DNA of 64,000 nt from Bradyrhizobium sp. Ai1a-2 (GTDB lineage: Bacteria > Pseudomonadota > Alphaproteobacteria > Rhizobiales > Xanthobacteraceae): positions 128,911 through 192,910 of the forward strand of contig NZ_AUEZ01000006.1 in NCBI RefSeq assembly GCF_000426245.1. The letters are read 5' to 3'. Shown here in pieces: positions 34,530 through 43,651 of this stretch; the stretch's first letter is position 1, and the number at the start of each line of letters is the position of its first letter. The position numbers and the translations under genes were made by a program. Under the pieces are notes generated by a model. That model worked only from the letters and a program-made list of their open reading frames with translations. It was not told the DNA's origin and ran no database searches.

Positions 34530-34601
34530 CGATCTCAACGGTTGCGGCCATGACACCCAAAACATCCCGGCGGCCGCCCGGATCCAATTGGAGATGATGT
34601 A

Positions 34602-36461
34602 ATGGGTATCTTCGGCGCTCTTACCACGTCCGTGGCGGGACTGCGGGCAAACTCGTACGCGCTGGAAAACATTTCCGGTAACATCGCGAACTCGCAGACG
34701 ACCGGCTTCAAGCGGATCGACACCAGCTTCCTTGACCTCATTCCCGATACCGGCACGAACGCGCAACTCGCGGGCAGCGTGATTGCGAACTCGCGCAGCA
34801 CCAACACGATTGCGGGCTCGGTCCAGTCGGCTTCGGTCGCCACCTATATGGCAATCAACGGCGACGGCTTCTTCGCCGTGCAGAAGCCCGGCAGCATGTC
34901 TGACAACCAGCCGATATTCGACGGCGTCAACCGGTACACAAGGCGCGGCGACTTCACGCTGGATCAGAACGGATATCTCGTCAACGGTGCCGGTTACTAT
35001 CTCGAGGGCGTGAAAATTGATCCGACGACCGGAAATCCCACCGGAAGCGCGCCGGAGGTCCTGAGATTCCAGAACGACTTCCTGCCGTCGCAAGCAACCA
35101 CCAAGATCGACTATCGCGCCAATCTCGCCAGCTACCCGCTGACAACCAACCATCAGACGTCAGTGCCTGGCTCCGAATTGCTGAGGCCCGCGGATTTCAT
35201 ATCCAATCCACGAACCCTCGGAACGGCCGCGACGCCATTTGCCAATACAGGCGTAACCGGCAATGCGCGGAACAACTTCGAGACGATAGCGCAGCCGATT
35301 TCCGCAGCGACGGCCCTCGCGAGCGCGTCGGGCACCAATTCGCTTACGGCGGGCTTTGCCAGTGGCGACACGCTGGTGCTGAAGACCACCAACGGCGGCG
35401 TCACCACAACCAAGACGATTTCATTCTACACTGGCGCCGCGCCCACGCCTGTCGCCGGCACCACTTTTGTCGACCTCGCAACCGCGACGGTTGGAAGCTT
35501 GCTAACCACCATCGACGGTCTTACAGGCAATACTACTCCGTCACCTGCGTCGACCGTGTCGAGCAGCGGTGCCATCACCCTGAATTCCGGTACGGCGAAT
35601 GACTTCAGCCTCGCCGCAGGTCCCTCTTCATCGGCGGTCGCAGCTTTCCAGGCGCTGGGCTTCTCGGGCACCGTTGTGGGGATGCGTGCGGGCGGCGGGA
35701 CGGCCGGCACCGGCATCGTCGTTGGCAGCGACAATCAGAGCTTTCTGAATGAGTCGATCAGCGGCGGCACGACGACCGCGTATGACGGCAACGGCGCCCC
35801 GGTCAGCCTGCAGTTTCGATGGGCCAAGGTTGAATCGTCCACGCAGGGCGGGACGGACACTTGGAACCTTTTCTACCAGGTGAATTCCAATGCGACCGGA
35901 AATACCGTTGCCTGGCAGAACGTCGGAACGGATTTCAAGTTTGGCCCGAACGGGCAGATGCAGCCGGTGGTCGGTCAGATCACGCTGGCCGGGCTCACCG
36001 TCAATGGCACCAGCCTGGGTAACGTCACTATGGCATTCGGCACGGGCGGACTGACGCAGTTTGCCGACACCAACGGCAACGTGCAGGTGAACCAGCTGCA
36101 GCAGGATGGTTACGCCGCGGGACAACTGCAAAGCGTGTCGGTCAGCGACGAGGGACGTGTCGTCGGCACCTATTCGAACGGCCGCAACATCGATCTCGCA
36201 GAGGTCTCAGTTGCCACCTTCAACGGCGCCGACTTCCTGAAGCGTGTCGACGGCGGCGCCTTCGAGGTGACCAACGAATCCGGAGAGGCGCTCTATGGAA
36301 AGGGCGGGAGTATCTCAGGCTCGTCGCTCGAATCCTCGAATACGGACATCGCTGACGAATTCACGAAACTGATCGTGACGCAGCAGGCCTATTCGGCGAA
36401 CACCAAGGTGATCACGACCACGAACACGATGGTCCAGGATCTCCTGAACGTGATGCGGTAG
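34602..36461 (+). CDS. flgE: Flagellar hook protein FlgE
   Basis: A 619-residue axial protein. The N terminus (MGIFGALTTSVAGLRANSYA, then LENISGNIANSQTTGFKRID) is the conserved rod/hook D0 region, and the C terminus (SNTDIADEFTKLIVTQQAYS then ANTKVITTTNTMVQDLLN) is the matching coiled-coil helix. The Ser/Thr/Gly-rich centre is enlarged relative to the roughly 400-residue enteric FlgE. GGAGATGATG precedes ATG 34602. It is exported by the flagellar type III system and leads the flgE-flgK-flgL unit. Confidence 0.96.
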   Translation: MGIFGALTTSVAGLRANSYALENISGNIANSQTTGFKRIDTSFLDLIPDTGTNAQLAGSVIANSRSTNTIAGSVQSASVATYMAINGDGFFAVQKPGSMSDNQPIFDGVNRYTRRGDFTLDQNGYLVNGAGYYLEGVKIDPTTGNPTGSAPEVLRFQNDFLPSQATTKIDYRANLASYPLTTNHQTSVPGSELLRPADFISNPRTLGTAATPFANTGVTGNARNNFETIAQPISAATALASASGTNSLTAGFASGDTLVLKTTNGGVTTTKTISFYTGAAPTPVAGTTFVDLATATVGSLLTTIDGLTGNTTPSPASTVSSSGAITLNSGTANDFSLAAGPSSSAVAAFQALGFSGTVVGMRAGGGTAGTGIVVGSDNQSFLNESISGGTTTAYDGNGAPVSLQFRWAKVESSTQGGTDTWNLFYQVNSNATGNTVAWQNVGTDFKFGPNGQMQPVVGQITLAGLTVNGTSLGNVTMAFGTGGLTQFADTNGNVQVNQLQQDGYAAGQLQSVSVSDEGRVVGTYSNGRNIDLAEVSVATFNGADFLKRVDGGAFEVTNESGEALYGKGGSISGSSLESSNTDIADEFTKLIVTQQAYSANTKVITTTNTMVQDLLNVMR

Positions 36462-36504
36462 TTGATACGCGGCGCGAATGTAACCGGTTGAGAGTAATCC
36501 TGTC

Positions 36505-38397
36505 ATGAGTCTGAATGACGCCCTTGCCATCGCCATGTCCGGCCTCCGCGCCAATCAGGCGGCGATGTCGCTGGTCTCGTCGAACGTCGCCAACGCGGAA
36601 ACCCCCGGCTATGTTCGCAAGACGCTCAACCAGGTCACGTCCTATTCCGGCGCATATGGCAGCAACGTTGTCATTGCCGGGATCAATCGTGAACTCGACC
36701 AGTATGTCCAGGCGCAGTTGCGCACGGAAACGTCGGGCGCGTCTTACGCCGCGTTGCGCTCAAGCGTCCTGCAGCAGGTGCAAAGTCTCTATGGAGATCC
36801 TGGTGCAATCGGAACGCTGGAGAGCGCGTTCAACGATCTCACGACGGCGCTGCAGGCGCTCTCCACCAGCGCCGACAACCAGTCGGCCCGGACAAGCGTT
36901 CTCACCGCGGCGTCGACGCTCACGCAACAACTGAACTCGATGACGCAAGGCATCCAAAGCCTGCGCGGCGCGGCCGAGACCGGCATCAAGGATTCGGTTA
37001 CGACAGCCAACAATCTGTTAAAGCAGATTGCGTCCATCAACAACCAGTTGAGGTCCAATCCAGCCGGCGGCACGTCGACGGATGCGTCGACTGCCGCATT
37101 GCTCGATCAACGCGACCAGTATGTGACTCAGCTATCCCAGCTGATGGATATCCGTGTCACGACCAATAGCGTCAACCAGGTCACGGTTTTCACCGGCTCC
37201 GGCGTCCAGTTGGTGGGTAACGAAGCCGCGACCCTGACATTCAATGCTCAGGCCACCGTCACCGCGAATACGACATGGAGCAGTGATCCCAATCAGAGCC
37301 AGCTCGGCTCCGTCATGCTCGAGTTTCCGGGCGGTGGCGGATCAATCAATCTCACCGCCACCGGTGCGATCAAGTCGGGCCAGATCGCGGCCTATACCGA
37401 GCTGCGAGACAAGACGCTGGTCACGGCACAGAACCAGCTCGACCAGTTTGCCGCGCAGCTGTCGAGCGCGTTGTCCGATCAAACGATAGCCGGCACGGCG
37501 ATAACCGGGCCGCCGGGTCCGACCGGAACCCCTGCGGGATTTTCGCTCGATATCTCGGGCATGAAATCCGGCAACGTCATGCATCTGACCTACACTGACG
37601 CCGCGACCGGTCAACAGCGCCAGATCTCCCTCGTGCGCGTTGATGACCCCCGCGTGCTGCCGTTGTCGAACGATGTGACGGCGGACCCGAACGATCAGGT
37701 GATCGGGATCGATTTTTCCGGATCGTTCTCCTCGGTGCTCGATCAGCTCAATGCCGCAATGGGCGGCAATGTCACCTTCAGCGGGACGAGCTCGTCGCTG
37801 AGCGTGCTCAACAATCCCGCTTTCGCCCGGATCGACAGCGCCTCGGTTACGGTCACGAAGAACCCGAATGCGCTGAACGATGGCAGCCCGCAGATCGCTC
37901 TGTTCACCGACGGCGGTTCGTCCTACAGCGGTGCGATCAACGCGTCGGGGTCTCAGATCACCGGTCTTGCGGGACGCCTGAGCGTCAACAGCGCGCTGAT
38001 CGATGATCCCGCGAAGCTGGTTATGTACGGAAGCTCGACGCTCGCGGGCGACACCACGCGGCCCTCCTTCATCCTCAATCAGCTGAGCAACGCGACCTTC
38101 ACCTTTGGAGCGCAGAGCGGGGTCGGCAGTACGAACGCCCCGTTCAAGGGTACGTTGCTCAGCTTCATGCAGCAGTTCACCAGTCAGCAGGGAGCGGAGG
38201 CCGATGCGGCGAAGCAGCTCGCCGATGGTCAGAACGTCGTGCTGAGCACGCTCGAGCAGAAGATGTCGACGTCGTCAGGCGTGAACATGGACGACGAGAT
38301 GGCGCATCTGTTGTCATTGCAGAACGCCTATTCGGCAAACGCGCGCGTGATGTCGGCCGTCAACGACATGTACAAAACCCTGATGCAGGTATTCTGA
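36505..38397 (+). CDS. flgK: Flagellar hook-associated protein 1 FlgK
   Basis: A 630-residue hook-filament junction protein. The N terminus has LNDALAIAMSGLRANQAAMS and LVSSNVANAETPGYVRKTL, and the C terminus has NMDDEMAHLLSLQNAYSANA, both diagnostic for FlgK. Coiled-coil segments lie near residues 60-150. It starts 43 bp after flgE with only a weak ribosome site (TGAGAG). It caps the hook and connects to FlgL. Confidence 0.95.
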   Translation: MSLNDALAIAMSGLRANQAAMSLVSSNVANAETPGYVRKTLNQVTSYSGAYGSNVVIAGINRELDQYVQAQLRTETSGASYAALRSSVLQQVQSLYGDPGAIGTLESAFNDLTTALQALSTSADNQSARTSVLTAASTLTQQLNSMTQGIQSLRGAAETGIKDSVTTANNLLKQIASINNQLRSNPAGGTSTDASTAALLDQRDQYVTQLSQLMDIRVTTNSVNQVTVFTGSGVQLVGNEAATLTFNAQATVTANTTWSSDPNQSQLGSVMLEFPGGGGSINLTATGAIKSGQIAAYTELRDKTLVTAQNQLDQFAAQLSSALSDQTIAGTAITGPPGPTGTPAGFSLDISGMKSGNVMHLTYTDAATGQQRQISLVRVDDPRVLPLSNDVTADPNDQVIGIDFSGSFSSVLDQLNAAMGGNVTFSGTSSSLSVLNNPAFARIDSASVTVTKNPNALNDGSPQIALFTDGGSSYSGAINASGSQITGLAGRLSVNSALIDDPAKLVMYGSSTLAGDTTRPSFILNQLSNATFTFGAQSGVGSTNAPFKGTLLSFMQQFTSQQGAEADAAKQLADGQNVVLSTLEQKMSTSSGVNMDDEMAHLLSLQNAYSANARVMSAVNDMYKTLMQVF

Positions 38398-38404
38398 GGC
38401 AGCC

Positions 38405-39973
38405 ATGACAATATCCGGGGTCAGTCAACGCACGTCCTATATCGGCTCGGGCATTCTCGATTTGCGCAGTCAGCTGGATACGCTGACGCAGCAACTCGCG
38501 TCCGGCAAGATTTCGAATACCTACGCGGGGCAGGGAAGTGGCCGCAGCCTCGCGATCGCGCTGCGCGCGCAGATCACCGGGATAGGAGCCTATTCCGATA
38601 CTGCGACCAATCTGAACACACGCATTGGCGTCGCCAATCTTTCGCTGCAGCAGCTGGTCAAGATCGGGACGGAAGTGAAGGGTGCCGCCGTCAGCGCAAG
38701 CACGGATCTCGACGATGCGGGTCAGACCTCGGGTCAGAAGACCGCACTGCTCGACTTCATCGATTCGGTCGACATGCTCAACGCGAAGTCAGGCGATCGC
38801 TATCTGTTTTCAGGCCGCGCCACCGATACCGCGCCGGTGGCATCGGCCGATGAGATCATGAACGGTCGCGGCGCGCAGGTTGCTGGCCTGAAGCAGGTCA
38901 TCGCCGAGCGAAAGGCCGCGGACCTCGGCGTCAATCAGAACGGCCGCGTCGGCAGCGCCGTCGGCACGTCGGCAACATCAGTCGTTCTGACCGAGGAGGA
39001 TGCCACACCGGCTCCTCCGCAGCAGGCGCAGCCGTTTGGGATCAAGCTCACCGGCGTATCCACGGATATAGCGGGCGCCACCGTCACCCCGCCCGTGGAC
39101 CTTCCCGCGACCGTTCCGCCAGCGCCGCCGGCGACACCGGTGCAGAAGTCCATGTCGGTGGATCTTGGCACGACCAATCCGAAGCCTGGCGACCAGGTCA
39201 AGTTCACCTTCACCATGCCTGACGGTACGAAGGAAGATATCGTCATGACGGCATCGGACAGCACACCGCTCGCCGCCAACAGCTTCCTGATCGGGGCTGA
39301 TCCCACCGCGACCGCGGCCAACCTGAACTCCGCGCTGGGCACTTCGATGAAGAATCTGGCAAACGGCCCGATGGTGGCGGCGTCGGCGATGGAAGCCGGC
39401 GATAATTTCTTCGATCAACCCCCGCTGCGCGTCGGGACGACGCCGCCTGCCTCGGCCACCACGCTTGTGGCCGGCACTCCCGACAACACCGTGATGTGGT
39501 ACAACGGCGAACAGAATACTGCGGCGAACGGCTCGGCGCGCGGATCGGCCGTAGCCCAGATCGATACATCCATCTCGGTGCAGTATGGCGCCAGAGCCGA
39601 CGAACCGGCACTGCGGTCGCAGTTGCAGACGGTCGCGGTATTCGCGGCTGTGACCACGTCGGCGACCGATCCCTATGCCAGTGCCCAGGTGACTGCGCTC
39701 AACCAGCGAGTCGCGAACAGCTTGGCAACGGTCCCGGGCACCCAGACCATCGAGGATATCCAGGCCGATTTCGCCGGCGCGCAGGGGTCCGTCAAAGCGG
39801 CCACTGATCGGCAGGTTCAGACCAAGGCGATGGCCCAAACGATGCTGGATTCGATCGAAGGCATCAATGACGACGAAGTCGCAACCAAGATCCTGGCATT
39901 GCAGACGGCACTGCAGGCGTCATATCAAACGACATCGATGCTTTACCAGATGAGCCTGGTCAAATTCATCTGA
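38405..39973 (+). CDS. flgL: Flagellin-like hook-associated protein FlgL, enlarged
   Basis: A 522-residue protein with flagellin-type ends: MTISGVSQRTSYIGSGILDL and LRSQLDTLTQQLASGKISNT at the N terminus, and LDSIEGINDDEVATKILALQ with TALQASYQTTSMLYQMSL at the C terminus. It begins 7 bp after flgK, the usual place of flgL. A central Pro/Ala/Thr-rich section (about residues 175-330) makes it much longer than the usual 300-350 residues, suggesting an extra surface domain. Confidence 0.9.
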   Translation: MTISGVSQRTSYIGSGILDLRSQLDTLTQQLASGKISNTYAGQGSGRSLAIALRAQITGIGAYSDTATNLNTRIGVANLSLQQLVKIGTEVKGAAVSASTDLDDAGQTSGQKTALLDFIDSVDMLNAKSGDRYLFSGRATDTAPVASADEIMNGRGAQVAGLKQVIAERKAADLGVNQNGRVGSAVGTSATSVVLTEEDATPAPPQQAQPFGIKLTGVSTDIAGATVTPPVDLPATVPPAPPATPVQKSMSVDLGTTNPKPGDQVKFTFTMPDGTKEDIVMTASDSTPLAANSFLIGADPTATAANLNSALGTSMKNLANGPMVAASAMEAGDNFFDQPPLRVGTTPPASATTLVAGTPDNTVMWYNGEQNTAANGSARGSAVAQIDTSISVQYGARADEPALRSQLQTVAVFAAVTTSATDPYASAQVTALNQRVANSLATVPGTQTIEDIQADFAGAQGSVKAATDRQVQTKAMAQTMLDSIEGINDDEVATKILALQTALQASYQTTSMLYQMSLVKFI

Positions 39974-40168
39974 GCGCTGGCTTTCAACAATCGAGATGAT
40001 CGCCGTCAGGCAGGACTCGAACCCGCGCCAGACCGCTATCGGCGTCCTGGAACGCGATCGTTGATTTTCTGACGTTTTCGTCGGAGATTGATCCTGCTTG
40101 TTGTGTTCTGGTGAGATCGTTACTGGTGCGGTCCACGTGGAACTTCTGCAGGACCATCGGGTCTGTTC

Positions 40169-41203
40169 ATGAAAATGAACGTGAACGTTGAGCTCGACGC
40201 CGGCGCCAAGACATTCGCTTCGGGCCTTCTGCCGGATTTGATAGCTGCGCTCCGCCGCAGCCGTAAGGGCGATCTCGTGGCCGTGATCAGCGACGATCCG
40301 GCCATCGGCCCCGAGCTCGAGGCATGGTGCCGCTTCACCCGCAACAGTTTGGTCGACACGGCAATCGAGGAAGGTCGCAGCCGTTGGGTGTTTCGGCACG
40401 GCGAGGCTCATGAGACTATCGCAGAGGATCGGCCCGTCGGCTCGCGTCTATGGCTTTACACCAATTTCGACTGCAATCTGAGCTGCGACTATTGTTGTGT
40501 GCGCTCGTCACCCAAAGCGCCACGGCGAGCCCTTGGTATCGAGCGGGTGCGACGGATCGCGACCGAGGCGGTGGAACTCGGCGTGGCTGAAATCTTTGTG
40601 ACCGGCGGCGAGCCATTTATGCTGCCGAGTATTGGCGAGATCCTTGCCGCGTGCGCTGCGGCGGCGCCGACCACTGTCCTCACCAATGGCATGCTGTTTG
40701 CCGGAAATCGGCTCAGGATGCTGCGCGCGTTGCCGCGCGAGCGCGTCACCTTGCAGATCAGCCTCGACAGTCCGACGCCGAAGCGCCACGACAGCCATCG
40801 AGGGAAGGGGACATGGGCGCGCGCCTGGAATGGAATCGAGCGCGCTCGCGCCGAGGGGTTCCGGGTGCGATTGGCGGCGACGGTCTCAACTGACGCGGAG
40901 GCCGAGGAGTTCCGCAGCTTCCTTGACGCCCACCACGTCAGCGAGGAGAACCGGGTGATCAGGCGGATTGCCTTGCGAGGCTCCGCCACACAGGGCATCG
41001 CCTTGGCAAAATCAGACCTGGTTCCCGAGGTGACGATTACAGCCGAAGGCGTGTTTTGGCATCCGGTCGGAGCCGAAGACAACGACCTGCTGGTCAGCCG
41101 TGAAATCTTTCCGCTCGCCGAATCCTTCGCCGCCGTGCGCCGCGCCTTCGATCGCGAATTTGAGCATCAGCGCAGGTTGGCAATGATCTTCAATTGCGCC
41201 TGA
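40169..41203 (+). CDS. Radical SAM protein with N-terminal TusA-like domain
   Basis: A 344-residue fusion. Residues 1 to about 80 resemble TusA sulfur-carrier proteins (LLPDLIAALRRSRKGDLVAV, then SDDPAIGPELEAWCRFTRNS) but lack the catalytic Cys-Pro motif at the usual place; the only Cys of this part is 54. Residues 92-330 are a radical SAM domain with Cys102-X3-Cys106-X2-Cys109 (CNLSCDYC), a fourth Cys110, and GGEPF at 146-150. There is no C-terminal SPASM Cys cluster. ATG 40169 or 40175 could start it; no strong ribosome site is seen. It is convergent, 7 bp apart, with the PhnD-like gene. Substrate unknown. Confidence 0.8.
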   Translation: MKMNVNVELDAGAKTFASGLLPDLIAALRRSRKGDLVAVISDDPAIGPELEAWCRFTRNSLVDTAIEEGRSRWVFRHGEAHETIAEDRPVGSRLWLYTNFDCNLSCDYCCVRSSPKAPRRALGIERVRRIATEAVELGVAEIFVTGGEPFMLPSIGEILAACAAAAPTTVLTNGMLFAGNRLRMLRALPRERVTLQISLDSPTPKRHDSHRGKGTWARAWNGIERARAEGFRVRLAATVSTDAEAEEFRSFLDAHHVSEENRVIRRIALRGSATQGIALAKSDLVPEVTITAEGVFWHPVGAEDNDLLVSREIFPLAESFAAVRRAFDREFEHQRRLAMIFNCA

Positions 41204-41210
41204 AAACGCT

Positions 41211-42056
41211 CTAAGCCAAAGGCCGCGTCAAGAAGCCTTGTTGCGCCGACGCTTCCCGCAACTCGGCATAGGCTTCAAGCTGCGGCGCTATCCATTGGCG
41301 CAGCCCTTCCGCTTCGAGCACAGGACGATGCGTCGGGTTGTCGTAGCTCATCCCGAACAGTGCTCTGGCAAACTGCTGCTCCAGCGCGGGGTCGAGATCG
41401 GTGCGGGCGGTGAACATGCAGTGATTATAGGGCCGCGAGGTCCAGATCTCGGTCAGCGCGCCTTCCGGTACCAGACGCTCGCTGCGCACGGCGTTCCAGA
41501 ACGGGGTGCCAATTGCACCCGCATCGGCGCGGCCGTCGAGCACCGCGCGAACGACCTCGGATTCGCTTGTCCCCGTGTCCCCATGCTTGCCGAGGTCGGT
41601 GTTGAAGCGCAGCGTTTGGTAGTCCTTTCCCTCAACAAGTCCCTCGCGCTGCAGAAAATAAACCGGGAGGATTGCCGCGTGGCCGCTGTCGCGGCTGCCG
41701 AGAGCGAGGATGCGGCTCTTGAGATCGGCAAGCCTGGCGACCGGCCCGCCGGTTACCGCGATAATTTTTGTCGCCCAGCCCACATCGGTATCGCGCATCG
41801 CGATCGGCCGGCAGCGGTGGTCGCTCCACGCATCGGCCTGGATATAGGCGAGGTTCGTGTTCCATGCGATGTCGATGCGCGGCAGCGGCTCGCCAGGCAA
41901 GGCCAGGAGAGCGGCGACCTGCGCCTCGTAGCTCTGGAACAGCACCACCTCGACCGGCAGGCGCGCTTCCTCATGAAAATAGCGTCGCATGCCCTCCCAG
42001 ATACCGACCACCTTCGGATCATATGCGACGGCACCTACCCAGATCGTCTGGCTCAT
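41211..42056 (-). CDS. PhnD-like phosphate/phosphonate-type binding protein without signal peptide
   Basis: A 281-residue type 2 periplasmic-binding fold protein (WVGAVAYDPKVVGIWEGMRR; ALGSRDSGHAAILPVYFLQR; VVRAVLDGRADAGAIGTPFW are typical of PhnD/SsuA-like families). It has no signal peptide from either possible start (42056 or 42089), so it should be cytoplasmic unless the start is misjudged. It is followed upstream on the same strand by an acyl-CoA dehydrogenase gene. No ABC permease or ATPase gene is near. The role may be ligand sensing or a cofactor/substrate chaperone rather than transport. Confidence 0.8.
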   Translation of the reverse strand: MSQTIWVGAVAYDPKVVGIWEGMRRYFHEEARLPVEVVLFQSYEAQVAALLALPGEPLPRIDIAWNTNLAYIQADAWSDHRCRPIAMRDTDVGWATKIIAVTGGPVARLADLKSRILALGSRDSGHAAILPVYFLQREGLVEGKDYQTLRFNTDLGKHGDTGTSESEVVRAVLDGRADAGAIGTPFWNAVRSERLVPEGALTEIWTSRPYNHCMFTARTDLDPALEQQFARALFGMSYDNPTHRPVLEAEGLRQWIAPQLEAYAELREASAQQGFLTRPLA

Positions 42057-42099
42057 GATTGCTTCTCGCCTGTTGAACGTAACATCCAAATGCGATCAA

Positions 42100-43251
42100 T
42101 CAGAACAGCGGCATTCCCAAAATGGCTTTGCCGATGAAGTCCCGCAGCACATCGCCTGTCGGCGCCATGACGGCGCCCGCATGGGCGTCGCGGAACAATC
42201 GTTCGATCGCCATATGCTTGGAAAACGCTGCACCTCCGCACGCCCGCATCGCTGCCGAAGTGACGGCGATCGCAACATCACCTGCCGACGCCTTGCTCTC
42301 GAGCACGCGCAGCATGGTGGTATCTCGGGGGCGCTCAAGGTGATCGACGAGATCATCGACGCGCGCCGCAAGCCCATCCGTATCGATCTGCATCGTCGCA
42401 AGCTGCGCGCGAAGCGTCGGCAGGCTCTCTCCGAGGGTCTGGCCCAAATGCTCGAAGCGGGCGCTCTTGAGATGAGCCGCGGTCCCCGCCACCGCAGCTC
42501 GGCATAGGCCCAGCGCGACCGCCGATGTTCCGAGGTTGAACAGGGGAAGCGCGATCTCCAGCATCGCCTTGAAGCCGGCGCCGTCGTCGGTCAGCTGTAG
42601 CCCTGGCTCTGCCTGGCAATTCTCGAGGATCATCGGTGCGGAAGCATTGGCGCGCATCCCGAAACCATCCCATGGGCCGGCGACCGACAGTCCGGGCGTA
42701 CCATTGGCGAAAAGGTAAAGGGTCGAATCCGTTGGACTCTTGCCTTCAGGAGCCAGCGCCGAGACGACATAGCTTTGCGCGTGACCGGCGCTCGTCACCC
42801 AGGATTTCTTGGCCGTGATGGACACGTTGGCGCCGTTCCGTTGCGCTCGCGAGACAGGTGTCCAGAAGTGGCTGCGCGATCCGGCTTCGCTGAATGCCAG
42901 GGTTGTCAGGTGGCGGCCGGCCGAAATTTCCTTGAGCGTCGCTGCGACGGTGGCACCCGGACGGGCGGCCGCCGCCGCGATCGTCGCGGTGGCGCTCATG
43001 TGCATCAAATAGACCATCGCTGCGGACGCGTCCGCTTCGGCGAGCGTCGCAATGACGGCTGCGAACGTCCGCGGTCCCAGCTCCGAGCCGCCGACCTCAG
43101 TGGGCAGCATGATCCCCAGCAAACCGGCCGAACCGAGCGCCGCAACTGCCTCGGACGAAAATCGACCATCCTTGTCGTTCTGTTTGACTGCAGGCGCGAG
43201 AATGCGATCAGCGATGTCCTTGGCACTGGAAACTGCGGTCTCATGGTTCAT
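42100..43251 (-). CDS. Acyl-CoA dehydrogenase-family flavoprotein
   Basis: A 383-residue FAD enzyme of the acyl-CoA dehydrogenase superfamily: N-terminal helical domain, the FAD-contact sheet with LTTLAFSEAGSRSHFWTPVS and AKKSWVTSAGHAQSYVVSA, and a C-terminal helical domain with RACGGAAFSKHMAIERLFRD. The region GGAAFSKHMAIERLFRDAHAG suits the DszC/SfnB-like branch as well as true dehydrogenases, so it may oxidise something other than a CoA ester. GGAGG precedes its ATG at 43251. It is the first gene of a two-gene minus unit with the PhnD-like gene. Confidence 0.85.
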   Translation of the reverse strand: MNHETAVSSAKDIADRILAPAVKQNDKDGRFSSEAVAALGSAGLLGIMLPTEVGGSELGPRTFAAVIATLAEADASAAMVYLMHMSATATIAAAAARPGATVAATLKEISAGRHLTTLAFSEAGSRSHFWTPVSRAQRNGANVSITAKKSWVTSAGHAQSYVVSALAPEGKSPTDSTLYLFANGTPGLSVAGPWDGFGMRANASAPMILENCQAEPGLQLTDDGAGFKAMLEIALPLFNLGTSAVALGLCRAAVAGTAAHLKSARFEHLGQTLGESLPTLRAQLATMQIDTDGLAARVDDLVDHLERPRDTTMLRVLESKASAGDVAIAVTSAAMRACGGAAFSKHMAIERLFRDAHAGAVMAPTGDVLRDFIGKAILGMPLF

Positions 43252-43513
43252 AACAACCTCCGGCGTGATCGGTCGAATTGAACTGGTAAGAAGCAGTCGG
43301 CTCCGCGTTAATCTACGGCTGAGACGTGGTCATGGATAGCCGCAATCACTACGCCGTTCAAAGCCATCTTGTTACATCACCCGAAGTCTATTTTTTTCAC
43401 GACATCGGTGACAGATTTGACTTCCTCCGGCTGCGGCCTTGGGAGACAATCGCGGCAGGCAGTGGCCGGGAGAACGCTACCAACGACCGGCCACGGCGTG
43501 GTGAGGTGTGTCG

Positions 43514-43651
43514 ATGATGGCGGTTAATGATGGCGGGTTCGCGCCCGTCGTAGTGCAAAAACACCATACGCAGCCGTCAGCATTTACACCGGAAAAGCTG
43601 CAATTGATTGCGATCGCCGCCGATCGCCTCCGGTTCCGGCTGCTTCCGTGA
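43514..43651 (+). CDS. Small ORF (45 aa) coupled to the DUF2064 transferase
   Basis: A 45-residue frame beginning MMAVNDGGFAPVVVQKHHTQ and ending AIAADRLRFRLLP. GAGG lies eight bases before ATG 43514. Its TGA overlaps the GTG start of the next gene (GTGA), the classic sign of translational coupling, and the same tight overlap recurs in the genes downstream. Either it is a real small protein or a leader that feeds ribosomes to the transferase gene. No family recognised. Confidence 0.45.
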   Translation: MMAVNDGGFAPVVVQKHHTQPSAFTPEKLQLIAIAADRLRFRLLP

